A DNA stretch of 9,485 nucleotides, taken from NCBI GenBank assembly GCA_016212245.1, contig JACRGU010000002.1, positions 1 to 9,485 on the forward strand. Direction: 5' to 3'. Made by a program: the position numbers and the translations under genes. Under the pieces are notes generated by a model. That model worked only from the letters and a program-made list of their open reading frames with translations. It was not told the DNA's origin and did no database searches. Positions 1 through 6,514 of this stretch are shown in pieces. Positions within the stretch are counted from its first letter, which is position 1, and every line of letters starts with the position of its first letter. This DNA is from Nitrospirota bacterium (lineage in GTDB: Bacteria > Nitrospirota > Thermodesulfovibrionia > Thermodesulfovibrionales > SM23-35).

Positions 1-2
1 TT

Positions 3-782
3 GATTTTGGCGCAAGTGATGCACCGCTGCCAAAGGAAGAGCTCGATAAATATGGTCTGATCCAGTTTCCAACAGTAGCAGGGGCAGTGGCAATTACTTA
101 TAATCTGCCACAAATTCCAGCAAGCTTAAAATTAACCCCTGAGATGGTTGCTGATATCTATCTTGGAAAGATTAAAAAATGGAATGACAGCAGGATAAAA
201 GAAATTAATCCAGATTTAAGGATTCCAGACCTGCCCATTATAGTTGTTCACCGCTCAGATGGAAGCGGGACAACCAATATCTTCACATGGTTTCTAAGTG
301 ATGTGAGCCCGGAATGGAAACCAAGGGTTGGCTCAGGAACATCTGTTAGATGGCCTGCTGGCATTGGAGGTAAGGGCAATGAAGGTGTTGCTGGCCTTGT
401 GAGACAGACGAGGGGCGCTATTGGTTATGTTGAGCTCGCCTATGCACTCCAGACAAAGATGACCTATGCAATCCTTCGCAATAAGGATGGAAATTATGTC
501 TACCCAACTATAAAGACCACTCAGGCAGCTGCAGCCAATGCTGATATCCCACCTGATTTTTATGTGAAATTCACATATTCAAAAGGCAAGGATTCATATC
601 CAATAGCAGGCTTTACATATATCATTCTAAGGAAAAAAATGGAGAGGAATAAGTTATCTACAATCCTGAAATTTATTGAGTGGGCATATAAAGATGGCGA
701 CAGAGATGCAGAGGAGCTACATTATGTACCATTGCCAGAAGGGTTAAAGACAAAGGTGCTGACAACACTAAAGAAAATTTAA
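3..782 (+). CDS. pstS: Phosphate ABC transporter, periplasmic phosphate-binding protein PstS (5' partial)
   Basis: This is the solute-binding subunit of the PstSCAB transporter, which captures inorganic phosphate outside the inner membrane and delivers it to PstC/PstA. The open frame runs to the left edge of the window, so the signal peptide and N-terminus are missing and 259 residues are visible. The first visible codons read DFGASDAPL, the family's phosphate-contacting block. RSDGSGTT follows near positions 249-272, where the Ser, Asp and Thr residues contact phosphate in known PstS structures. The stretch KGNEGVAGLVRQTRGAIGYVE is typical of the second lobe. The GTG at position 87 lies downstream of the conserved block and is not a real start. 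The gene is followed by pstC after a long gap, so it is the first transport gene of a pst operon. The identification is firm. Confidence 0.95.
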   Translation, partial: DFGASDAPLPKEELDKYGLIQFPTVAGAVAITYNLPQIPASLKLTPEMVADIYLGKIKKWNDSRIKEINPDLRIPDLPIIVVHRSDGSGTTNIFTWFLSDVSPEWKPRVGSGTSVRWPAGIGGKGNEGVAGLVRQTRGAIGYVELAYALQTKMTYAILRNKDGNYVYPTIKTTQAAAANADIPPDFYVKFTYSKGKDSYPIAGFTYIILRKKMERNKLSTILKFIEWAYKDGDRDAEELHYVPLPEGLKTKVLTTLKKI

Positions 783-798
783 AATTTAAACAGTCATG

Positions 799-905
799 CC
801 GATAAATCGGTGCAAAGAAGAATGAAAATAAGAAGGATGCTGCGTCTGGATTGCAGGCAGGATTCACGGGTCTACTTGATAGGGCTGAAGTCGAAGCGGA
901 AGCCC
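799..905 (+). ncRNA. Candidate structured RNA between pstS and pstC (unassigned)
   Basis: The transcript between pstS and pstC can fold. CCGA (799-802) and TCGG (807-810) close a TAAA tetraloop, followed directly by TGCAAAG. Farther on, GGGCT (882-886) can pair with AGCCC (901-905) around a 14-nt loop. A competing pairing is GTCG with CGAC across 890-908. The order of a tetraloop hairpin, then GCAAAG, then CGGGTCT and GATAG recalls parts of the GEMM-I (cyclic di-GMP-I) riboswitch. However, about 50 extra bases separate the blocks and the 5' strand does not match well, so I do not assign it. A plainer reading is a stabilising or processing hairpin that gives PstS higher expression than the membrane genes. 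Confidence 0.2.
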
Positions 906-922
906 GACATTTGAGTTATTTG

Positions 923-952
923 ATGACATAATCTACTGTTATAGGTTATAAA
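923..952 (+). promoter_or_regulatory. Possible internal promoter for pstCAB-phoU
   Basis: ATGACA (923-928) and TATAAA (947-952), separated by 18 bp, each match the housekeeping sigma hexamers at five of six positions. Transcription from here would start near 959, about 60 nt before the preferred pstC start. The region is AT-rich, so a chance match is possible. An internal promoter would let the transporter core be made apart from pstS. Confidence 0.3.
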
Positions 953-1018
953 TTTTGATAAAGGTAGTTTAATCCTGCTGAAAGACAGATGCAGCATCTT
1001 CATAAGAGGTATTTCCAA

Positions 1019-1945
1019 ATGAAAAATGTAAAACTCAACAAAGACACAGCATTCAAATGGCTTACAGCCTTTCTCGCATTTATTCTCCTTTTATTAGGTA
1101 TTGGCATTCTCCTTAAGCTGATTATTTCGTCGAGATTATCATTCGATGCATTCGGTCTTAAGTTTTTATTCTCAAGGGAATGGGACCCTGTTCAGAGGCT
1201 CTTTGGTGCGCTACCATTCGTATGGGGGACATTCGTCTCAGCAACATTAGCACTTATCATCGCCCTTCCCATAAGTATTGGCATTGCTGTCTTCCTTAGT
1301 GAACTTGCACCAATATGGATGAGAAAGCCGGTATCTTTTATCATAGAGCTTTTAGCAGCCATCCCGAGCGTTATCTATGGACTCTGGGGTCTTTTTGTCC
1401 TTGCCCCTGTTATGCAGCAATGGGTAGAACCTCTTTTGGGTAAATACCTTGGTTTTTTGCCATTTTTTAAGGGTTATCCACTTGGTGTTGGTATGCTTAC
1501 AGGCGGAGTTATCATTGCAATCATGATAATCCCGACAATCTCGTCTATCTCGAGAGAGGTGCTTTCGGCTGTGCCTGCGCATCAGAAAGAGGCTGCCCTT
1601 TCCATTGGTATGACAAGATGGGAGGCTATATGGAAGGTAATGTTACCTTATGGAAGAAGTGGTATAGTGGGGGCTATTATTCTTGGCTATGGAAGGGCAC
1701 TCGGTGAGACAATGGCTGTTACAATGGTTATTGGTAACACCCCTAATATATCCCTTTCCCTATTTGACCCTGCTTATACTATTGCAAGTGTGATTGCCAA
1801 TGAATTTACAGAGGCTACATATGAGCTTTATATATCTTCATTGATTGAGATTGGACTTATACTCTTTGTTATAACCTTTATCCTTAATGCTGTTGCAAGG
1901 TTTCTGTTGTGGAGGATGAAGAGGTTTGAAGAGGTCAGGGGATAG
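1019..1945 (+). CDS. pstC: Phosphate ABC transporter permease PstC
   Basis: PstC is one of two integral membrane subunits forming the phosphate channel in the inner membrane. The 308-residue protein has about six hydrophobic segments. It carries the binding-protein-dependent transport EAA loop near residues 191-212 (KEAALSIGMTRWEAIWKVML), which docks on the PstB ATPase. The sequence GYGRALGETMAVTMVIGN just after it is highly characteristic of PstC. I prefer the ATG at 1019, because AAGAGGT lies about 9 nt upstream and the protein then begins with a short charged stretch before the first membrane helix. An in-frame ATG at 989 would add ten residues but has a weaker ribosome site. The stop codon is 1 nt before the pstA start, which implies translational coupling. 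Confidence 0.93.
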   Translation: MKNVKLNKDTAFKWLTAFLAFILLLLGIGILLKLIISSRLSFDAFGLKFLFSREWDPVQRLFGALPFVWGTFVSATLALIIALPISIGIAVFLSELAPIWMRKPVSFIIELLAAIPSVIYGLWGLFVLAPVMQQWVEPLLGKYLGFLPFFKGYPLGVGMLTGGVIIAIMIIPTISSISREVLSAVPAHQKEAALSIGMTRWEAIWKVMLPYGRSGIVGAIILGYGRALGETMAVTMVIGNTPNISLSLFDPAYTIASVIANEFTEATYELYISSLIEIGLILFVITFILNAVARFLLWRMKRFEEVRG

Positions 1946-1946
1946 A

Positions 1947-2777
1947 ATGAATAGATATACAAGACGTAAAATAACAGAGAAGATAATGTTTTTTTTATCT
2001 GTCATGTCTGCATTTATCGGTATAGTGGTACTTTTTCTTATACTCGGCTATGTCATTTATAAAGGGGCTGGAGGGCTTAATATTGACTTCTTTACAAAAC
2101 TGCCAACACCTGTTGGAGTTCCTGGTGGAGGGATGGTAAATGCCCTGATAGGTAGCTTTTATCTTATTGGCCTTGCAAGTCTTTTCTCTATACCTGCTGG
2201 AATTCTCATAGGTGTTTATCTCTCAGAGTTTGGCAGAGGTCCTTTTGCCTCAGCTGTCAGGTTTGTATCCGAAACACTTACAGGTGTGCCAGCCATCGTT
2301 ACAGGGATATTTGCTTACTCTGTTATTGTTATACCCATGGGGAGATTTTCAGCACTCGCAGGTGCATTTGCACTCTCCCTTTTAATGCTCCCGATAATAA
2401 CAAAATCCACAGAAGAACTCCTTAAGATGGTTCCTGAAACCCTCAGAGAGGCATCCCTTGCCCTCGGGATACCGAGGTGGAAAACCATTATAAGGGTAGT
2501 CTTAAGTACAGCAAAATCAGGTATTATCACAGGCATTATGCTCGCTATTGCAAGGGTTGGTGGAGAGGCAGCACCGCTTCTATTTACTGCCTTTGGCAAT
2601 TCTTATATGACATGGAGACCGGATCAACCTGTAGCAAGCCTTCCTGTTCAATTATATGTATATGCGATCTCACCCTATGAAGATTGGCACCAGAAGGCAT
2701 GGGCATCAGCCCTCGTGCTTATGGGTATTGTCCTTATCACAAATATAGTAGCAAGGATCTATGCAAGAGATAAATAA
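1947..2777 (+). CDS. pstA: Phosphate ABC transporter permease PstA
   Basis: PstA is the second channel-forming membrane subunit and pairs with PstC. The 276-residue protein has about six hydrophobic segments and an EAA loop starting at Glu168 (EASLALGIPRWKTIIRVVL), followed by ARVGGEAAPLLFTAFGN, a PstA-specific signature. The ATG at 1947 is chosen because AGGGG precedes it by 6 nt and it directly follows the pstC stop. A TTG at 1926 in the same frame would lie inside pstC and adds only seven residues. The 3' end overlaps the pstB reading frame by 17 nt. No substitutions of note are visible in the conserved blocks. Confidence 0.93.
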   Translation: MNRYTRRKITEKIMFFLSVMSAFIGIVVLFLILGYVIYKGAGGLNIDFFTKLPTPVGVPGGGMVNALIGSFYLIGLASLFSIPAGILIGVYLSEFGRGPFASAVRFVSETLTGVPAIVTGIFAYSVIVIPMGRFSALAGAFALSLLMLPIITKSTEELLKMVPETLREASLALGIPRWKTIIRVVLSTAKSGIITGIMLAIARVGGEAAPLLFTAFGNSYMTWRPDQPVASLPVQLYVYAISPYEDWHQKAWASALVLMGIVLITNIVARIYARDK

Positions 2778-3567
2778 AGAGTTCAGGGTCAGGAGTTCGG
2801 AGTTCGGAGATAAGGCAAAATTTATTATCGAGGGGCTTAATGCGTGGTTTGGCAGAAATCAAGCACTTAAAAATATAAACATGTCCGTCAAGCAGAATGA
2901 AGTCACTGCCATTATAGGTCCATCTGGATGCGGCAAGTCCACATTTGTAAGATGTCTTAACAGACTTCATGAAGAGATAATCGGTGCAAGGTGTGAGGGA
3001 AGGGTAATCTTTGACGGCAAGGATATCTATGACCCTGATGTTGACCCTGTGCTTATCAGGAGAAGGATAGGAATGGTCTTTCAGAAGCCGAATCCATTTC
3101 CAGCCATGACAGTATATGAGAATGTAGTTGCAGGCCTTATTCTTGAGGGTAGAAAAAAGAAATCTGAACTTGATGAGGTAGTAGAGAAGTTTTTAAGACT
3201 TGCTGCACTCTGGGATGAGGTGAAAGATAAACTTCACCAATCAGGTGCACGTCTTTCAAGTGGACAGCAGCAAAGGCTATGCATAGCAAGGACATTAGCT
3301 GTTGAGCCTGATGTCATCCTCTTTGATGAACCAACATCTGCACTTGACCCAATCTCGACAGCAAAGATAGAGGAGCTGATGCAGGGATTAAAAAAGGATT
3401 ATACTATTGTCATAGTAACACACAATATGCAGCAGGCAGCAAGGGTATCGGGATATACAGGATTTTTTCTCTTAGGAGAGCTTATAGAGTTTGACAGGAC
3501 GAATAAGATATTCACAAACCCTGCCAATAGGCTAACAGAGGAATATGTAACAGGGAGGTTTGGATAA
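2761..3567 (+). CDS. pstB: Phosphate ABC transporter ATP-binding protein PstB
   Basis: PstB is the cytoplasmic ATPase that powers phosphate import. All ABC motifs are present in order: Walker A GPSGCGKST (residues 53-61), Q-loop Gln108, signature LSSGQ (165-169), Walker B ending in Asp189-Glu190 and the switch His221. The block KPNPFPAMTVYENV is typical of PstB. From the ATG at 2761 the protein has 268 residues. Its first 20 or so precede the conserved FIIEGLNAWFG strand and are partly encoded by tandem heptamers (2781-2808), giving an N-terminal extension compared with E. coli PstB. The ribosome site at 2761 is weak (AAGGA only 3 nt away). No ATG, GTG or TTG follows in frame before the conserved region. 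An ATT at 2824, 8 nt after AAGG, is a conceivable but unproven alternative start. Confidence 0.93.
   Translation: MQEINKEFRVRSSEFGDKAKFIIEGLNAWFGRNQALKNINMSVKQNEVTAIIGPSGCGKSTFVRCLNRLHEEIIGARCEGRVIFDGKDIYDPDVDPVLIRRRIGMVFQKPNPFPAMTVYENVVAGLILEGRKKKSELDEVVEKFLRLAALWDEVKDKLHQSGARLSSGQQQRLCIARTLAVEPDVILFDEPTSALDPISTAKIEELMQGLKKDYTIVIVTHNMQQAARVSGYTGFFLLGELIEFDRTNKIFTNPANRLTEEYVTGRFG
2781..2808 (+). repeat. Tandem heptamer repeat, four units, inside the pstB 5' end
   Basis: Four consecutive 7-bp units, GTTCAGG, GTCAGGA, GTTCGGA and GTTCGGA, lie just after the pstB start codon and pstA stop. They are read as part of the PstB N-terminus (around FRVRSSEFG). Such short heptamer arrays usually occur between genes; here the array is translated. 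A related array lies just after pstB. Confidence 0.75.
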
Positions 3568-3571
3568 AACA

Positions 3572-3607
3572 GTTTAAAGTTTAAAAGTTTAAAGTTGAAA
3601 GTTGTGA
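3572..3607 (+). repeat. Tandem heptamer repeat, about five units, between pstB and phoU
   Basis: Units starting at 3572, 3579, 3587, 3594 and 3601 read GTTTAAA, GTTTAAAA, GTTTAAA, GTTGAAA and GTTGTGA. The spacing is 7 or 8 bp and each unit begins with GTT, the same architecture as the array at the pstB 5' end. The tract fills most of the 68-bp gap between pstB and phoU and stops before the phoU ribosome site. Confidence 0.75.
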
Positions 3608-3635
3608 ATTAAAGACAGGGCGGAAGGGAGAAATA

Positions 3636-4301
3636 ATGGGTGTATTTGATGATGAGTTGAAAGCATTAAAAGAAAGGGTTTTGAAGCTTGGTTCAATAGT
3701 TGAGAATGCAATACGGGATTCTGTGAGGTCGCTTGTTGAGAGGGACAGCAGCCTTGCGAGAGAGGTCATTAAAAAAGACCACCAGATTAATGCACTCGAG
3801 GTCGAGACAGATGAGGAGTGCATACGATTAATCGCCCTCAGGCAGCCAAAGGCCGGAGACCTTAGATTCATAACGACAACAATGAAGATAATTACAGACC
3901 TGGAGCGCATGGGTGACCTTGCAGAAGACATATGCGAAAGGGCAATTGAACTTAATGAAGAACCTCAATTAAAACCTTATATAGATATACCGCGAATGGC
4001 CGAGATTGCACAGGGGATGGTTAGGGATTCCCTCGATGCATTTGTGAGGGGATGCACAAAACTGCCATATGAGGTTATAAAACGGGATGATGGGGTGGAC
4101 AATCTAACTGTCCAGGTCTTTAACGAGCTTCTCTTTTATATGATCCAGGATCCCCATACAACATCCAGGGCTGTAAAGTTGACATACATTGCAAAATACC
4201 TTGAACGCATTGCAGACCATGCAACGAATATCGCTGAGATGGTCATTTATATGGTTGAAGGTAAGATAATAAGGCATATGGAGATTCCGGAGGGAGAATA
4301 A
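3636..4301 (+). CDS. phoU: Phosphate transport regulator PhoU
   Basis: PhoU is a peripheral cytoplasmic protein that links the PstSCAB transporter to a PhoR-type sensor kinase, damping both uptake and Pho signalling when phosphate is plentiful. The 221-residue protein is two repeated three-helix bundles. The paired metal-binding E-xxx-D motifs fall at Glu90/Asp94 (DLERMGDLAEDI) and at Glu190/Asp194 (YLERIADHATNIAE), exactly 100 residues apart, which shows the internal duplication clearly. The ATG at 3636 is preceded by GGAAGGGAG. The length is close to the family norm. It is the last gene of the pst cluster in the window and no phoR or phoB is visible. No terminator hairpin is evident after it. 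Confidence 0.93.
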   Translation: MGVFDDELKALKERVLKLGSIVENAIRDSVRSLVERDSSLAREVIKKDHQINALEVETDEECIRLIALRQPKAGDLRFITTTMKIITDLERMGDLAEDICERAIELNEEPQLKPYIDIPRMAEIAQGMVRDSLDAFVRGCTKLPYEVIKRDDGVDNLTVQVFNELLFYMIQDPHTTSRAVKLTYIAKYLERIADHATNIAEMVIYMVEGKIIRHMEIPEGE

Positions 4302-4309
4302 TAAAACTC

Positions 4310-4337
4310 TTGACTTTCTATATACATGTTATAAAAT
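4310..4337 (+). promoter_or_regulatory. Promoter of the ACT-domain gene
   Basis: TTGACT (4310-4315) and TAAAAT (4332-4337) are 16 bp apart. The overlapping TGTTATAAA (4328-4335 region) could also act as an extended -10. The position, about 30 nt before the start codon, suits a short leader and separates this gene from the pst operon. Confidence 0.55.
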
Positions 4338-4354
4338 ACAATTAAAAAAACTTT

Positions 4355-4363
4355 AAGGGGAGG
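4355..4363 (+). promoter_or_regulatory. Strong ribosome binding site of the ACT-domain gene
   Basis: AAGGGGAGG ends 6 nt before the ATG at 4370. It is close to a perfect anti-16S match and fixes the start codon. Confidence 0.8.
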
Positions 4364-4369
4364 TATACG

Positions 4370-4768
4370 ATGGCAAAGGCAAAGAGGATAAAACAACTCA
4401 GTTTCACAATGCCTAACAGGGTCGGGTTGCTTTCAGAGGTCAGCACAGCAATCGCAGGCGCAAAGGTGAATATCAATGCGATATGTGCATACGAGATGGA
4501 AGACAGGGCATACTTTATGCTCACCACTGAGAGCAATGCAAAGGCAAAGAAGGTACTCGGTTCGCTGGGAGTTGAGATCAAGGAAGAAGATGTTATTGCT
4601 GTGGAGATGCCCAATAGGGTAGGGGAGCTGCAGAAGGTTGCAAAAAAGATTGCTGATGCAGGTATTGATATCAACTACATGTATGGAACTACTGGGACAG
4701 GCAAATCTTCAACCTGTGTCTTCAGAACAGCGGATGATAAGAAGGCGCTCAGGGTAATCAACAGATAG
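4370..4768 (+). CDS. Double-ACT-domain regulatory protein
   Basis: The protein consists of 132 residues in two ACT domains and nothing else. The first begins around SFTMPNRVG (residues 11-19) and the second around VEMPNRVG (78-85). The identical MPNRVG strand-loop shows recent or conserved duplication. ACT domains typically bind amino acids or related small ligands at the interface between domains, so an amino-acid-sensing role is likely. There is no catalytic domain to show which pathway is controlled. The start is secured by AAGGGGAGG 6 nt upstream of the ATG. The gene has its own promoter, so a role in phosphate control should not be assumed from its position after phoU. It converges on the PAP2 gene with a 36-nt gap and no obvious terminator. 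Confidence 0.85.
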   Translation: MAKAKRIKQLSFTMPNRVGLLSEVSTAIAGAKVNINAICAYEMEDRAYFMLTTESNAKAKKVLGSLGVEIKEEDVIAVEMPNRVGELQKVAKKIADAGIDINYMYGTTGTGKSSTCVFRTADDKKALRVINR

Positions 4769-4804
4769 CCAGAATCTAAGCCCAACCCAACTCACGCATC
4801 TACA

Positions 4805-5728
4805 TTACTTCCCTTCCCCCTTTGATGGGAGTGAGAGCCCCCGGGTGAGGAATCTGTATTGTCCCCTCTTTAACCACCACCCATAATACCTTTCTCCGAG
4901 GAAGATGGTTAAAAATGTAAGTCCAAAACCAGCTATGATATCCACGACATAATGATACCGGCAGTAAACAGTAGATAATATAAGGGCTACTACAACGGGC
5001 AGGAATACCCATAAGAGTCTTCTCTTAAACCTGTAAGCAAGATAAAGCACAATTAAGGCTATAGCAGTATGTGCACTCGGGAATGCATCTCTTTTTATGC
5101 CCTCGAGTCTGTTCAAGAGCCTCTGAATTGGCTCTGCAATAAGAAGGCCCTTGAGTTCAGTGGTCTGAAGATGGCTTATTGTGAATCTTGGCCCGAGCGC
5201 AGGCATGAGTATATAACCTAAATATGAGAGGTAGAAACAGAATAAAATCAGAAACAATGACCTGTCAAATTCCTCCCTTTGATTGTTCCGTAAGAGTACA
5301 ATCCCGAGGGTTACAGGCAGAAAGTAATAACTCGTATATGCAAGCTGGAGTATATCAGTCAAAAGAGGGTTCATAATCCTCTCGAGCATGACCGTAGGAT
5401 GATTACCAAAAATCACATAATCAAGCCTGATGAGTATCAGGTCTATGTCCTCTGGATTGACATAATGTACAAGCCATTCGAGGCTGTCGAAGATCACTAT
5501 TACACAGATAATCGGAAAGATCAGGTCATAAAGAAGACCAATAAACCTACCCCTGTCTTTAAACCTGATGATAATAACCTGAGAAATAATAAGGATTGAA
5601 TAAAGACTTATTAAGAAAGGAGCCCTCGGCACATCCTCGTAAAATATTATAGTAAGTACAGAGAGGAATAAGAGGAAAAGAATTGTTACCGCATCTGCAG
5701 GTCTTTGTTTAAGTATTATCCTCCTCAT
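4805..5728 (-). CDS. PAP2-superfamily membrane phosphatase or phosphotransferase (PAP2_3/Aur1-like)
   Basis: This is an integral membrane protein of 307 residues with several hydrophobic helices. The active-site blocks sit at the membrane surface: LGPRF upstream, FPSAH with Pro217-Ser218-Ala219-His220, and His259-xxx-Asp263 in STVYCRYHYVVD. The Arg expected after Ser in the classical SRxxxxxHxxxD motif is Thr253, which is seen in Aur1/inositol-phosphorylceramide-synthase-like PAP2_3 members. The substrate is probably a lipid phosphate or phospholipid headgroup, but it cannot be read from the sequence. The start codon overlaps the stop of the upstream NYN gene by 1 nt (TAATG), indicating coupling. 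The last 14 residues (294-307) are encoded by a copy of an intergenic repeat, so the C-terminal tail is probably not functional. Confidence 0.85.
   Translation of the reverse strand: MRRIILKQRPADAVTILFLLFLSVLTIIFYEDVPRAPFLISLYSILIISQVIIIRFKDRGRFIGLLYDLIFPIICVIVIFDSLEWLVHYVNPEDIDLILIRLDYVIFGNHPTVMLERIMNPLLTDILQLAYTSYYFLPVTLGIVLLRNNQREEFDRSLFLILFCFYLSYLGYILMPALGPRFTISHLQTTELKGLLIAEPIQRLLNRLEGIKRDAFPSAHTAIALIVLYLAYRFKRRLLWVFLPVVVALILSTVYCRYHYVVDIIAGFGLTFLTIFLGERYYGWWLKRGQYRFLTRGLSLPSKGEGK
4808..4850. repeat. Intergenic-type repeat captured in the 3' end of the PAP2 gene
   Basis: The plus strand here shares TTGATGGGAG, then GAG, then GGGTGAGG in the same order and nearly the same spacing as the element at 7561-7602, again with a C-rich left arm. 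This copy has an extra run of C and has lost most of the hairpin symmetry. On the minus strand it codes for the last 14 PAP2 residues before TAA at 4805. Confidence 0.65.
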
Positions 5729-6222
5729 TAAAGCTTGCTTAAGGTCCTCTTGATGGCCTTTTCTTTTTTAGAAAGCTTTCTCGGGTTACCTTTTCTTTGA
5801 GGGTCAATGCACTTATTGTCGTCATCATCATATTCTTCGTTAAAATCAGATGGATACCTTCTTTCAATGGCCTTCAGGAAATCTCCTGTTGATATAGGGA
5901 TAGAACCTGATGCCCATGCATGTGATGTTATGTCCCTGTCTGAAGTCACCACAATCCATTCCCGCCTCTCAGAGGAGATTATCCGCTTGATAACAGAATC
6001 AGCCTTCTCGCCGAGCCTCGAATAGATGACCCTTATTCTACCAACTATAGAATGGCTCTCATTAGTTTCTCCTGTCTTCCACCCATCGAAGACAACGGTT
6101 ATATCATGACCTTTTTTCTTTCTGTATTCGATCAGGGAGTCAATCAGCATATTCCTCTGCCTTTCGAGATCCTTATGATAGATACCGATTAAATTGTAAC
6201 CATCAATGATTATTGAAGAAAT
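5728..6222 (-). CDS. YacP/Rae1-type NYN-domain ribonuclease, apparently AUU-initiated
   Basis: The protein belongs to the YacP-like NYN (PIN-like) family; the Bacillus member Rae1 cuts mRNA in the ribosomal A site. Conserved acidic positions are Asp7 in SIIIDGYNLIG, Asp46 in VVFDG, Asp75 in KADSVI and Asp95/Asp97 in VVTSDRD, the expected order for the metal site. The first ATG in frame (6150) would remove the whole first motif. Reading upstream, the motif continues to a TGA at 6237-6235. The only good initiation signal is GAGGAGG (6236-6230), then 7 nt, then ATT at 6222. That gives 164 residues, the usual family length. The C-terminal tail is Lys/Arg-rich and may bind RNA. The gene is 31 nt after the toxin gene and overlaps the PAP2 start by 1 nt. 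Confidence 0.85.
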   Translation of the reverse strand: MSSIIIDGYNLIGIYHKDLERQRNMLIDSLIEYRKKKGHDITVVFDGWKTGETNESHSIVGRIRVIYSRLGEKADSVIKRIISSERREWIVVTSDRDITSHAWASGSIPISTGDFLKAIERRYPSDFNEEYDDDDNKCIDPQRKGNPRKLSKKEKAIKRTLSKL

Positions 6223-6229
6223 ACCAAAA

Positions 6230-6236
6230 CCTCCTC
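6230..6236 (-). promoter_or_regulatory. Ribosome binding site that selects an ATT start
   Basis: GAGGAGG on the minus strand is followed by a 7-nt spacer and ATT (6222-6220). No ATG, GTG or TTG in the NYN frame lies between this site and residue 25. The last base of the in-frame TGA stop falls just outside, so the site belongs to this gene only. Confidence 0.7.
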
Positions 6237-6253
6237 AGCAGGCGAATAAACTA

Positions 6254-6514
6254 CTACTTATATACATCTCCTCTACCTCTTATTGCTTTTATCTCAGCAG
6301 TTTTATCTTTGGTGTTGACTTCATAAACAATTCTGAGCCCGCCAACTTCATACCGGTATTTACCTTCGAGCTCTCCATATAGCCTTTTAATATGCGGGCC
6401 GAAAAGTGGTTCGCTTCTAAGGTTATCAATGCACTTATTTAGTCTTCGCTTAGTATCTTTATCCTGCTTTTTGTAATATTTTTCTGCTTCATGGGAGATA
6501 AAGACTTCATACAT
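6254..6514 (-). CDS. RelE/ParE-superfamily toxin
   Basis: The 86-residue protein has the size and pattern of RelE-type mRNA interferases: an N-terminal strand MYEVFISHEAEKYYKK, two helices, then GKYRYEVGGLRIVYEV and AEIKAIRGRGDVYK. Basic and aromatic residues at positions where RelE has catalytic ones are present: Arg54, Arg61, Arg81 and Tyr85. RelE toxins cleave mRNA in the ribosomal A site; gyrase-targeting ParE members share the fold, so the target is inferred. The chosen ATG (6514) lies inside the last codons of the antitoxin gene with an 8-nt overlap and GAGG 9 nt upstream. A longer frame from 6568 would add 18 unrelated residues. It appears intact. Confidence 0.85.
   Translation of the reverse strand: MYEVFISHEAEKYYKKQDKDTKRRLNKCIDNLRSEPLFGPHIKRLYGELEGKYRYEVGGLRIVYEVNTKDKTAEIKAIRGRGDVYK

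Noticed and set aside
905..955. Possible Pho box upstream of pstC (CTGTTATAGGTTATAA)
   Set aside because: One half resembles CTGTCAT, but the 11-bp spaced second half does not, and the main Pho box would be expected before pstS, outside the window.
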